Below, in pieces: positions 16,115 to 23,979 of a stretch of 32,176 nt of DNA (its first letter is position 1; each line of letters starts with the position of its first letter). The notes beneath the pieces are model-generated. The model ran no database searches and was not told where the DNA came from. It saw only the letters and a program-made list of their open reading frames with translations. The stretch comes from Gammaproteobacteria bacterium (lineage in GTDB: Bacteria; Pseudomonadota; Gammaproteobacteria; Steroidobacterales; Woeseiaceae), in the NCBI GenBank assembly GCA_029863705.1, contig JAOTUU010000015.1, positions 1 to 32,176 of the forward strand, given 5' to 3'. Both the position numbers and the translations under genes were made by a program.

Positions 16115-18622
16115 ATGTCTGCACGATCTGACAAAACAGTGGGAATGGGTGATATGGAGCTGTTACGGGCGCCCGACTTGCCAATGACTTCCGAAGCTAT
16201 TCTCAAAGACTTCACACATTACTTCGGGCGTATGCTCGGCAGACGCACTGTGCGCACGAAGTCGCCATTTCTTTACCAGGCAGTTGTCTACGCAGCGCGC
16301 GATCGAATCATGGAGCGCTGGGGTGACACGCTCAAAGCGATCGAACGCGATGACAATCGCCGCGTCAGCTACCTTTCGCTTGAATTCCTCATGGGCCGCT
16401 TGCTGCGCAATGCGCTATTGAATCTCGGTATCGAACATGAAACATCCGAAGCACTGCAGCGTATCGGCCTCGATCTGGAAGACGTCTACGACCGCGAACA
16501 TGATGCAGGTTTGGGCAACGGCGGGCTCGGCCGCCTCGCTGCTTGTTTCCTCGACAGTTGCGCGACAATGGCGTTACCTGCGGTTGGCTATGGCATCCGC
16601 TATCAATACGGCATGTTTCGCCAACGCATAGAAAATGGTTATCAGTACGAGGAACCGGATTCCTGGTTGCGTGAAGGCTTTCCCTGGGAAATCGAGAGAA
16701 TTGAGTTTACGCAGACAGTAAAATTTGGCGGCCACACATCAGTCACCAAAGATGCAAAGGGTGTGAAACATCATCAATGGACTGACACTCAGGATGTCCT
16801 CGCGATTCCGTACGACGTGCCTATTCCCGGATACAGGAATGGCATCGTCAACACATTGAGACTTTGGTCGGCAGAGGCAACCGATGAATTCGACCTTGAC
16901 GAGTTCAATGCCGGCAGTTACACCGATGCGGTTGCGTCCAAGAACCTCGCCGAGAACATCACGATGGTTCTGTACCCGAACACAGCCACCGAAGGCGGCC
17001 ACGAGTTGCGCCTGCGACAGCAATACTTTCTCGCGTCTGCCAGCCTCCAGGATGCACTTCGCTATTTCACCTACCATCACGGTAACGACGTCAGGCTGTT
17101 TGCCGAGAAGAACTGCATGCAGCTGAACGATACACATCCTGCGATTGCCGTCCCCGAACTCATGCGGCTGCTGATGGACGAGTTTGATCTCGAGTGGGAC
17201 GAGGCCTGGGAAGTTACCAGTCAGACCATGGCGTATACGAACCACACGCTGTTGCCTGAAGCGCTCGAGATGTGGCCTGTTTCAATGTTCCGCCGCCTGT
17301 TGCCACGCCTTCTCGATATCATTTATGAGATCAACGCACGCTTCATCACCGAGATCGGCCGTCGGTGGCCCGGCGATAATGAACGGATACAGCGCATGTC
17401 CCTGATCCAGGAAGGCCACGAACCGATGATCCGCATGTCCTACCTCGCGATTGCCGGAAGCTTTTCCGTCAATGGCGTGGCCGCATTGCATTCAGAATTA
17501 CTGAAAGAAGGTCTGTTCCGGGACTTCGCCGAGTTGTGGCCAGAGAAATTCAACAACAAGACGAATGGCGTCACTCAGAGACGCTGGTTGGCCGCATGCA
17601 ACCCTGCCCTGGCCAATCTTATTTCGGACAAGATTGGGTCAGGCTGGGTGACGGATTTATCAGAACTCAGTAAGCTCAAAACATTTGCGGAAGATGAAGC
17701 CTTCCATGAAGAGTGGCGCGCCATAAAACTCGCCAACAAGGTGCAGCTGGCACGAAACATCGAACGGAAAACCGGCCTCGATGTGCCAACCAGCATGTTG
17801 TTCGACGTACAGGTGAAACGCATCCATGAGTACAAACGGCAGTTGCTGAACCTGCTGCACGCGATTCATCTTTACGACCGTATCCGTCGCGGTGACGGTG
17901 ATGACATTGTGCCGCGCGCCATAATAATTGGCGGCAAGGCCGCGCCGGGCTACGAAATGGCGAAGAGCGTCATTAAGTGCATCAACAATGTCGCTCGTAT
18001 CATCAACACCGACCCGGCAATGGACGACCGCCTTCGTCTCATCTTTTATCCCGACTACAACGTCTCAGCAATGGAATTGATCTGCCCTGCGGCGGAATTA
18101 TCCGAGCAGATCTCGACGGCCGGCAAGGAAGCCTCCGGAACTGGCAATATGAAGTTCATGATGAATGGCGCAATCACGATGGGTACGCTTGACGGCGCAA
18201 ACGTGGAAATCCGCGAGGCGGTCGGTGAGGAAAACTTTTTCCTCTTCGGCCTGACAGTCGATGAGATTAACGAACGTCGTGGCCGATATGACCCGCAGGC
18301 GATTATCGAGGCGGACGAGGACCTCAAGCGTGTCATGCGCCTTGTTGAGAGCGGCCATTTTAATCCTTTCGAAAAGGGAGTATTCGACTCAGTAGCGCAG
18401 TCAATTCGTGAGCCGGCTGACCTGTGGATGACGGCGGCTGACTTCCGCAGCTTTGTTGACGCTCAGGAGCACGCGGCGCAGGCATATCGGGATCAAACTC
18501 ACTGGACAAAGATGAGCATCCTGAACACGGCGTCTTCAGGAAGGTTCTCGACCGATCGCACGATGCAAGATTACAACGAAGACATCTGGAAACTCGAAGT
18601 AATTAAGCTCAATCGCGAATGA
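16115..18622 (+). CDS. glgP: Glycogen/maltodextrin phosphorylase
   Basis: GT35 enzyme releasing glucose-1-phosphate from the non-reducing ends of glycogen or maltodextrin, using pyridoxal phosphate. The 835 residues match the family. SYLSLEFLMGRLLRN, GLGNGGLGRLAACFLDS, LNDTHPAIAVPELMR and VKRIHEYKRQLLN are diagnostic, and the PLP lysine is K680 in GTGNMKFMMNGA. Of two nearby ATGs the one at 16115 is chosen, with GGAG 8 bases upstream; ATG 16111 is in another frame. Its TGA overlaps the glgX ATG. Whether it prefers glycogen or maltodextrin cannot be decided from sequence, but the place among glg genes favours glycogen. Confidence 0.95.
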   Translation: MSARSDKTVGMGDMELLRAPDLPMTSEAILKDFTHYFGRMLGRRTVRTKSPFLYQAVVYAARDRIMERWGDTLKAIERDDNRRVSYLSLEFLMGRLLRNALLNLGIEHETSEALQRIGLDLEDVYDREHDAGLGNGGLGRLAACFLDSCATMALPAVGYGIRYQYGMFRQRIENGYQYEEPDSWLREGFPWEIERIEFTQTVKFGGHTSVTKDAKGVKHHQWTDTQDVLAIPYDVPIPGYRNGIVNTLRLWSAEATDEFDLDEFNAGSYTDAVASKNLAENITMVLYPNTATEGGHELRLRQQYFLASASLQDALRYFTYHHGNDVRLFAEKNCMQLNDTHPAIAVPELMRLLMDEFDLEWDEAWEVTSQTMAYTNHTLLPEALEMWPVSMFRRLLPRLLDIIYEINARFITEIGRRWPGDNERIQRMSLIQEGHEPMIRMSYLAIAGSFSVNGVAALHSELLKEGLFRDFAELWPEKFNNKTNGVTQRRWLAACNPALANLISDKIGSGWVTDLSELSKLKTFAEDEAFHEEWRAIKLANKVQLARNIERKTGLDVPTSMLFDVQVKRIHEYKRQLLNLLHAIHLYDRIRRGDGDDIVPRAIIIGGKAAPGYEMAKSVIKCINNVARIINTDPAMDDRLRLIFYPDYNVSAMELICPAAELSEQISTAGKEASGTGNMKFMMNGAITMGTLDGANVEIREAVGEENFFLFGLTVDEINERRGRYDPQAIIEADEDLKRVMRLVESGHFNPFEKGVFDSVAQSIREPADLWMTAADFRSFVDAQEHAAQAYRDQTHWTKMSILNTASSGRFSTDRTMQDYNEDIWKLEVIKLNRE

Positions 18623-20619
18623 TCGAAGCAGGTAGTCCAATGCCGCTCGGTAGTACCGCCGATGCCGAAGGCACTAACTTTGCGGTCTTTTCGTCTGTAG
18701 CCGACGGCATTGAGCTTTGCCTGTTCGATACGAACGGCAATGCGACGCAGAATCATCAACTTCACAAAAGCGCAGATGATATCTGGCATGGCTATCTGCC
18801 CGGCTGTGGCCCTGGACAGCTATACGGCTACCGCGTGCACGGACCCTTCGAGCCTGAAAGCGGTCTTAGATGCAACCCGGCCAATCTGCTTATCGACCCC
18901 TATGCACGTGCCATACAAGGTGAGCTCGTCCGAAACGACGCCGTGCACGACGACAACGCCCATGACAGCGCGGCATTCGTACCGAAGGGGTTGGTTATCG
19001 CCGATAGTGCGGTACCTGGATTCAATCGCCCTCAGATACCGTGGTCGGAAACGATCTTCTACGAGGCGAACGTGCGCGGATACACGATGCGCCATCCAGC
19101 AATCATTGAATCCGATCGTGGTACGTTTAATGGCATGCGTAACAAAGAGGTAATTGCGTATCTCAAGGCGCTGGGCATCACATCGCTTGAGCTGATGCCG
19201 GTTCACGATTTCATTGATGAATACCACCTTGTTAGCAATGGCCTGAGAAACTTCTGGGGTTACAACACACTGGCGTTTTTCGCGCCGAGCCAACGCTACG
19301 CAATTGCGAACCCGGTCGCAGAATTTCGCGATATGGTACGCAGCATTCACGATGCCGGGCTCGAGGTCATATTGGACGTGGTATACAACCACACGGCCGA
19401 AAGCGACGAGCTTGGCCCTTCGCTGTCTTTTCGCGGTCTCGACAACCTTGCCTATTACCGTACAGAGCCCGATCGTCCGGATGTTTACGTGAACGACACC
19501 GGTTGCGGCAACACGCTTAATACTGACCACCCTCGCGTGCAGCAGCTGATTCTGGACAGCCTCCGCTACTGGCATCGTGACATGGGTGTGGATGGTTTCC
19601 GCTTCGATCTCGCGCCGGTACTTGGCCGCCATGATCACGGATTTTCCCCAAACCACCATTTACTCGAGACCATTTCGAGTGACGCACGATTGCTCGATGC
19701 CAAACTCATCGCGGAGCCCTGGGATCCCGGCCCCGGTGGCTACCAACTGGGGCAGTTTCCGCAGCGTTGGGCCGAATGGAACGATTTATATCGCGATGAC
19801 GTGCGGCGTTTCTGGCGAGGTGATGACAAATCCAGCGGCGGCCTCGCCCGACGTTTGCACGGTTCTTCTGAAGTTTTTGAGCACAACGGTCGATTACCCT
19901 TCACGAGCGTCAATTTCATCGCCAGCCACGACGGCTTCACACTCGCCGACGTTGTCAGCTACGAAAAGAAACACAATGAAGCAAATGGCGAGGACAGCCG
20001 CGATGGTCATTCTCATAACTACAGCTGTAACTACGGTGTGGAAGGGCCTTCAGAAGATCAAGCGATCGTTGAGCTTCGCCGGCGACAACGTCTCAATATG
20101 ATGGCAACGCTATTGTTGTCTCAGGGAACACCTATGTTGCTGGCAGGCGATGAGTTTGGGCACTCGCAACAGGGCAATAACAATGCCTACGCCCAAGACA
20201 ATGACATCGGCTGGCTCGACTGGTCCGGTTTGCAGCAGGATCCCGACTTCGTTTCGCAAGTTCGGCAGCTCATACAGCTGCGCAAGCAAACGCCGTTAGT
20301 GAGACTGGAACAGTACCTTCATGGGAGCCTCGAGACCGACTCCGGCACTTTGGAAATTAGCTGGCTGACACCGGACGGTGAGCCCAAAGCAGACGACGCC
20401 TGGGAAAATGGCAGAGTGTTCTGCATGTTGGTTTCCGAGTCTGGAACGGGCGGAAAAATGTCAGCTGCAATTCTTATTAACGGTACCGATACTGTATGTG
20501 AGTTTACTTTGCCGTCACTCGGTGAGTGGCAGTTGGCTTTTTCGACGTCCGATATCGAACGACCTGCAACAACAGTTGGTGCTTTGTCGATTGCGTTGTT
20601 GCTCTGCGAGGGCGCTTAG
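18619..20619 (+). CDS. glgX: Glycogen debranching enzyme
   Basis: GH13 isoamylase-type enzyme hydrolysing the alpha-1,6 links of phosphorylase limit dextrins, so it completes breakdown begun by GlgP. An N-terminal CBM48 (GTNFAVFSSVADGIELCLFD; GYRVHGPFEPESGLRCNP) precedes the barrel. Catalytic residues are D330 in GFRFDLAPV, E366 in IAEPWDPG and D438 in ASHDGF, close to the E. coli positions. At 666 residues it is full length. The start ATG overlaps the glgP stop in an ATGA arrangement. It is the last gene of the operon, and its TAG overlaps by 4 bases the stop of the opposing small lipoprotein gene, with no terminator hairpin seen between them. Confidence 0.94.
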   Translation: MIEAGSPMPLGSTADAEGTNFAVFSSVADGIELCLFDTNGNATQNHQLHKSADDIWHGYLPGCGPGQLYGYRVHGPFEPESGLRCNPANLLIDPYARAIQGELVRNDAVHDDNAHDSAAFVPKGLVIADSAVPGFNRPQIPWSETIFYEANVRGYTMRHPAIIESDRGTFNGMRNKEVIAYLKALGITSLELMPVHDFIDEYHLVSNGLRNFWGYNTLAFFAPSQRYAIANPVAEFRDMVRSIHDAGLEVILDVVYNHTAESDELGPSLSFRGLDNLAYYRTEPDRPDVYVNDTGCGNTLNTDHPRVQQLILDSLRYWHRDMGVDGFRFDLAPVLGRHDHGFSPNHHLLETISSDARLLDAKLIAEPWDPGPGGYQLGQFPQRWAEWNDLYRDDVRRFWRGDDKSSGGLARRLHGSSEVFEHNGRLPFTSVNFIASHDGFTLADVVSYEKKHNEANGEDSRDGHSHNYSCNYGVEGPSEDQAIVELRRRQRLNMMATLLLSQGTPMLLAGDEFGHSQQGNNNAYAQDNDIGWLDWSGLQQDPDFVSQVRQLIQLRKQTPLVRLEQYLHGSLETDSGTLEISWLTPDGEPKADDAWENGRVFCMLVSESGTGGKMSAAILINGTDTVCEFTLPSLGEWQLAFSTSDIERPATTVGALSIALLLCEGA

Positions 20620-20879
20620 TTTCCAGCCATTAATGACGATAGCGTCTTTCTGTTGATGCAAGCGCAACGCTCCGTTGCCATTCTGGTCTCGCAATAGCTG
20701 ATAGATCCGGCGGGGCACCTGAGGCCGACGCGCACAGCACGCCTTTGAATGCTGCGCTCGCGCGCTTCGACGGCGGACCAGTCACCTGTTACGAGCGCTT
20801 TCTCTTCAAGTCGCTCCAAAGATGGACCGGACGCGCACCCCGCCAGCAAACATGCAGTCAGAATCAAAACAACCCTCAT
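20616..20879 (-). CDS. Small lipoprotein with TGDWSAVExRER motif (first of two related genes)
   Basis: An 87-residue predicted lipoprotein of unknown function. The signal MRVVLILTACLLAGC ends in a canonical lipobox. The mature part has a charged helix-like segment, ERLEEKALVTGDWSAVEARER, then a short Cys-containing tail (C..GSISYC and ERCACI). The ATG at 20879 has a strong AGGAGGT 8 bases upstream. A shorter paralogue is at 21167-21406, sharing the L..LE..AL.TGDWSAVE.RER segment and the C-terminal paired Cys. It converges on glgX with a 4-base overlap of the two stop codons. No known family was recognised. The duplicated motif and clean translation signals argue that it is real. Confidence 0.75.
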   Translation of the reverse strand: MRVVLILTACLLAGCASGPSLERLEEKALVTGDWSAVEARERSIQRRAVRVGLRCPAGSISYCETRMATERCACINRKTLSSLMAGN

Positions 20880-21166
20880 ATTCCGTACCTCCTGAGCCAG
20901 CGTCTGTGTTGCGCTGACAAGCAATTGGTACCGCGAAGCCTGCGTCTGAAAGGTGACTAAGGCCACATTCTGGCGTCAGGAATTAGTGAGCGCGATTGTC
21001 TTGCGTTTGGGCAACACATTCATCTTCGAGAAAAATGCTGTATGCCAGTGTGTTGTGGAAAAAAAACCACGCTTTGAACATAAGCAGGTTTTTGGGACGC
21101 AGATCACACTTGTGAGGACAGAAGTCCTGGTTTTGTAAATACCTGCGCTACAAGAGATCGGCGTGA

Positions 21167-21406
21167 CTAATATTTTCTGTAGCACGTGCAATGTTCGACA
21201 GCGCCTTCGTCAATACAAACACGAAGCTCATCTTCCGAGCATTTCGGAAGGTCTCCTCCTTGCTGCGTTCTGTTGACTCGTTCGCGAAGTTCGACGGCCG
21301 ACCAATCGCCGGTAAGCAGCGCTTGTTGCTCCAGTTCCTCGAGGGGTATAGCAGGCGCGCACGCCCCCAATATGCATAAGACAAATATGCTGGTTATCGC
21401 CTTCAT
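21167..21406 (-). CDS. Small lipoprotein with TGDWSAVExRER motif (second related gene)
   Basis: A 79-residue predicted lipoprotein with signal MKAITSIFVLCILGAC and lipobox ILGAC. The mature part shares LEELEQQALLTGDWSAVELRER with the gene at 20616-20879 and ends in a tail with four Cys (LPKC, LRVC, EHCTC). The two mature domains are clearly homologous over about 55 residues, while spacers and flanks are unalike, so this looks like an old tandem duplication. The four Cys could form disulfides in the periplasm or bind a metal; nothing in the sequence decides. ATG at 21406 is chosen because the lipoprotein signal begins there. An upstream open frame to 21592 is unlike protein and antisense to the next small gene's region. 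Confidence 0.72.
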   Translation of the reverse strand: MKAITSIFVLCILGACAPAIPLEELEQQALLTGDWSAVELRERVNRTQQGGDLPKCSEDELRVCIDEGAVEHCTCYRKY

Positions 21407-21470
21407 GTCAAAATTCGACAGCGTCCGCTGAGATTTGTTCAGCCAAATATGATCAGGTGAACATCCTGTG

Positions 21471-21683
21471 CTACACCAGGCGTGACTCGGAGCAATCATC
21501 TTCCGGCAGGATATTGCCATCGGGCGAGAGCACGAATGCACGCATTTGCCAGGCGATGCAGAAACTGCCCGTCTCGTCCGGGTTCTCCGCAACCAATATC
21601 TCGTCGGGCGCGATGTTGCGCCGCGCGTGCTCGCTTAGCAGTTTGGCAATACTCGTCTTTTCTGCTGCATATACGATATCCAT
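21471..21683 (-). CDS. Small cytoplasmic protein of unknown function (70 residues)
   Basis: A short acidic protein without signal peptide or membrane segment. A perfect AGGAGG lies 7 to 8 bases before the ATG at 21683, which is the main reason to believe it. The sequence begins [21 protein letters not shown] and continues with a segment ([27 protein letters not shown]) that could form a small alpha/beta fold. No family was recognised. It lies 64 bases upstream of the second small lipoprotein gene on the same strand and could be co-transcribed with it. Confidence 0.6.
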   Translation of the reverse strand: MDIVYAAEKTSIAKLLSEHARRNIAPDEILVAENPDETGSFCIAWQMRAFVLSPDGNILPEDDCSESRLV

Positions 21684-21805
21684 GACAACCTCCTCCTACA
21701 TCACTCCTTGATGTTCATGATCAGGATAGAGCACCGATCCTTAACCTCGACTGAAAGATTTCTGAACAGACACTGAAGCGAATCATATGACGCCACGACT
21801 TGGGG

Positions 21806-21811
21806 TATATT
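21806..21811 (+). promoter_or_regulatory. Probable -10 box of the tRNA-Val gene
   Basis: TATATT lies 9 bases before the tRNA 5' end at 21821, a normal distance for a stable-RNA promoter. The expected -35 region around 21783-21788 is a poor match, so only the -10 is marked. Confidence 0.4.
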
Positions 21812-21820
21812 GGCAACTGT

Positions 21821-21896
21821 GGGCGATTAGCTCAGTTGGGAGAGCGCTGCATTCACATTGCAGAGGTCACTGGTTCGAGACCGGTATCGCCCACCA
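21821..21896 (+). tRNA. tRNA-Val (anticodon CAC)
   Basis: A 76-base cloverleaf with encoded CCA. The acceptor stem GGGCGAT pairs with ATCGCCC, the D-arm TAGCTCAGTTGGGAGAGC is standard, and the anticodon stem CTGCA/TGCAG encloses TTCACAT with anticodon CAC, reading GUG. The T-arm carries GGTTCGAGACC. It is a single gene, not in a cluster. Confidence 0.97.
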
Positions 21897-22274
21897 AGTA
21901 AATCCGGAGTCCAGGCGGACGGCGCGATACGACGGATATGAAATGAACTGGGAAGCGATCAGTGCAGTAAGCGAAATCGAATGTCGCTTCTCGTCCGCGC
22001 TACATTGAAAGGATTCCAATCTCAATGCAGCGTCTGTAGTCATGAATGGCTGCTGCAGCACAGAGTTCCCGCCTCGAAACCCGCAAGTTCCTGAAACAGA
22101 ACAAGTTAGACTGATTCCAGAATTCCTTATCTGCGCCTAAATAACCATTTCAGCGCCAAAAGAAAGCAATCAACGAGTAGCGATAGACACACATCAGAGG
22201 ACCATTATAATTTCACCAGAAACAATTCAAACGCAAATAAATGTCGTTCATTGATTCGGCACTGGGAAGAGAAT
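21897..22274 (+). other. 378-base spacer without a recognised gene
   Basis: Between tRNA-Val and the diguanylate cyclase no open frame with a credible ribosome site was seen. A short inverted repeat (CATTGA at about 22006, TCAATG at about 22021) has no T-run and is not a convincing terminator. The last 130 bases are A-rich and likely hold the promoter of the downstream gene, but no clear -35/-10 pair stands out. No copy of the 23.8-32 kb repeat family occurs here. Confidence 0.5.
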
Positions 22275-23342
22275 ATGTCGACAGATGAAATCGGGCATGG
22301 GCTAAGTCATACGATTGCCGGCGCGGCCACGATGCGAATCGCATCGCTCCACAAAACAGATAGTTTCTATACGCCGCTGGAAGAGCGTTTCGAACGTATC
22401 ACTCGTCTTGGCAGGAATGCGATGGGAGTTCGCGTTACGTGTGTCACACTGATCGCGGGCGAAACCGTGTGGTTCAAATCCGTCCTTGGCTGGCGCGTTT
22501 CTGAGTTGCCGCTAAAAGACAGTCTGCAGCAGCCGATGTTGGAAAGTGGCAAGCCGCTGATCGTCCCGGACACACACAAAGACCCGCGATTCAAGAAGTT
22601 GCCGCTGGTTGTCGGGAAGCCGAAGTTTCGGTTTTATGCGGGTTACCCATTGCGAGATAGCGACGGCAAGATCATCGGTACGTTCTGTGCTCTTGATGTT
22701 GCGCCGAAAATGGCCGACCACGGGCTGGGTGAGATGCTGGCAGACCTGGGGCAGCTGGCTGAACGTGAATTGTTGACTACCGATTTGTGGAATGCGCAAA
22801 GCCAGCTCGTTGGCAAACTGGACATAGCACGGCGCCAGGCTCTTTTGGACCCACTGACTCGAGTTTGGAACCGCAGAGGAGGTGGGGAACTGCTTGAGAT
22901 GGTGCAGCAGGAAGCTATCTCCAGCGGCGAGCAGTTTGCGATTGTGTTGGTCGACATCGATCATTTCAAAGAAATCAACGATCAGCACGGGCACGCGATC
23001 GGCGACCAGGCTCTGAGAAAAGTTGCTGCCAGTATTACTGCATCGATTCGACCCGATGATGTAGTGTCGCGATACGGTGGTGATGAATTCCTTGTGATAT
23101 TGCGCAATGCAACGCCTGGCATATGCAGGTTGGTAGCGGAAAGGATTTGCGGAAAGATCCAGACAACACGGGTGCGCACAGCTGATGGCGGCCTGGCTGT
23201 ATCCGCCAGCCTTGGTATGGTTGTCAGTGATTCCAGTGAAACGACGACGGTTTCACAGCTAATCGAACGGGCCGACAAAGCTCTATACCAAACCAAGCAT
23301 CGGGGGCGAAACGGGGCGACCATCTGGACGGACGACAATTAA
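22275..23342 (+). CDS. GAF-GGDEF diguanylate cyclase
   Basis: Predicted cytoplasmic enzyme making cyclic di-GMP from two GTP. Residues about 25-170 look like a GAF sensor domain (TLIAGETVWFKSVLGW, FYAGYPLRDSDGKIIGTFCALD). A short helix leads to a GGDEF domain from about 185 to the end. The active-site signature is intact, RYGGDEFLV, with GGDEF at 268-272. The product-inhibition site RxxD (RPDD, 259-262) sits five residues before it, so feedback control by c-di-GMP is expected. ATG at 22275 is chosen for the GGGAAGAG just upstream; the frame opens at a TTG at 22251. There are no membrane segments. The GAF ligand is unknown, and no partner gene is adjacent. Confidence 0.92.
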   Translation: MSTDEIGHGLSHTIAGAATMRIASLHKTDSFYTPLEERFERITRLGRNAMGVRVTCVTLIAGETVWFKSVLGWRVSELPLKDSLQQPMLESGKPLIVPDTHKDPRFKKLPLVVGKPKFRFYAGYPLRDSDGKIIGTFCALDVAPKMADHGLGEMLADLGQLAERELLTTDLWNAQSQLVGKLDIARRQALLDPLTRVWNRRGGGELLEMVQQEAISSGEQFAIVLVDIDHFKEINDQHGHAIGDQALRKVAASITASIRPDDVVSRYGGDEFLVILRNATPGICRLVAERICGKIQTTRVRTADGGLAVSASLGMVVSDSSETTTVSQLIERADKALYQTKHRGRNGATIWTDDN

Positions 23343-23429
23343 TTATCTACGATAAGCGCTGGCCGACTATACTTAATGGGCTAGATACAACAACAATACT
23401 AAGCAGAAAACTCCTAGGGGGACCGACTC

Positions 23430-23792
23430 ATGACTAAGAAAGCACTCATTTGTATTTCTTTTCTCGCAGCGACATTCCTTTCGGCCACTACGATGGCGGA
23501 AGATGGGGTGGCAGCTGATCCGGAGCATTACACAGTCGAATTTGAAAACGACAAAATTCGAATCATACGGATCAAATATGGTCCGGGCGAAAAGTCCGTT
23601 ATGCATACGCATGGCCCGAACGCGGCAGTTTTTCTGACCTCAAATGCCGTTCGCTTTACCCTGCCTGACGGCACATCCGTGGACACGATCTCAGAGGCGG
23701 GTGCCACTCAATGGTCCGATTCGGAAGAGCATTTACCAGAAAACCTGAGCGACGAAATACTGGAAGTTGTTCTCGTTGAACTAAAAGAATAG
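23430..23792 (+). CDS. Exported cupin-fold protein
   Basis: A 120-residue protein with a Sec signal peptide (MTKKALICISFLAATFLSATTMA, cleavage near MAE). The mature part is a single small cupin: PGEKSVMHTHGPNAAVFLTSN matches the first cupin motif with two His but without the usual Glu, and the second motif is degenerate, so metal binding is uncertain. GGGGGA lies 9 bases before ATG 23430, and TATACT at 23368-23373 is a plausible -10. It stands alone between the diguanylate cyclase and a convergent TPR gene. A periplasmic sensor, isomerase or binding role cannot be separated by sequence. Confidence 0.78.
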   Translation: MTKKALICISFLAATFLSATTMAEDGVAADPEHYTVEFENDKIRIIRIKYGPGEKSVMHTHGPNAAVFLTSNAVRFTLPDGTSVDTISEAGATQWSDSEEHLPENLSDEILEVVLVELKE

Positions 23793-23842
23793 TAACTGCG
23801 AATACAGCGGTTTAAGTCATGGCCGGCACTTCACCGTTTCTG

Positions 23843-23930
23843 GAGCGTCGTCTTATGGCCGTTGGCTGCCTATCGTTTCATTGGATATTCAATAAACTCA
23901 GCGTCCGCTTTTGATAAAAGCGGACATACG
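23843..23930 (-). repeat. Mosaic palindromic repeat, copy 1 (3' half, reverse orientation)
   Basis: Contains a perfect hairpin, GTCCGCTTTT and AAAAGCGGAC (23903-23925) around a 3-base loop. The reverse complement matches the third hairpin of the copy at 27968-28124 (CCGTATGTCCGCTTT start). The flanking 23843-23880 resembles the fourth hairpin (GGCAGCC.ACGGCCATAAG). It lies between the ends of two convergent genes. There is no T-run, so it is not a standard terminator, though it could protect the 3' ends of transcripts. Confidence 0.75.
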
Positions 23931-23979
23931 GCTACGTGACTGAAAACCCTCTCAATCCACGGACTATCAAACGTGCGGT

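Noticed and set aside
18820-19659. 279-codon open frame antisense to glgX
   Set aside because: Shadow of glgX, with no start signal or family.
20976-21191. 71-codon minus frame between the two small lipoprotein genes
   Set aside because: No ribosome site, biased composition and no similarity to neighbours.
21787-22008. 73-codon open frame over tRNA-Val
   Set aside because: It covers the tRNA gene and has no ribosome site.
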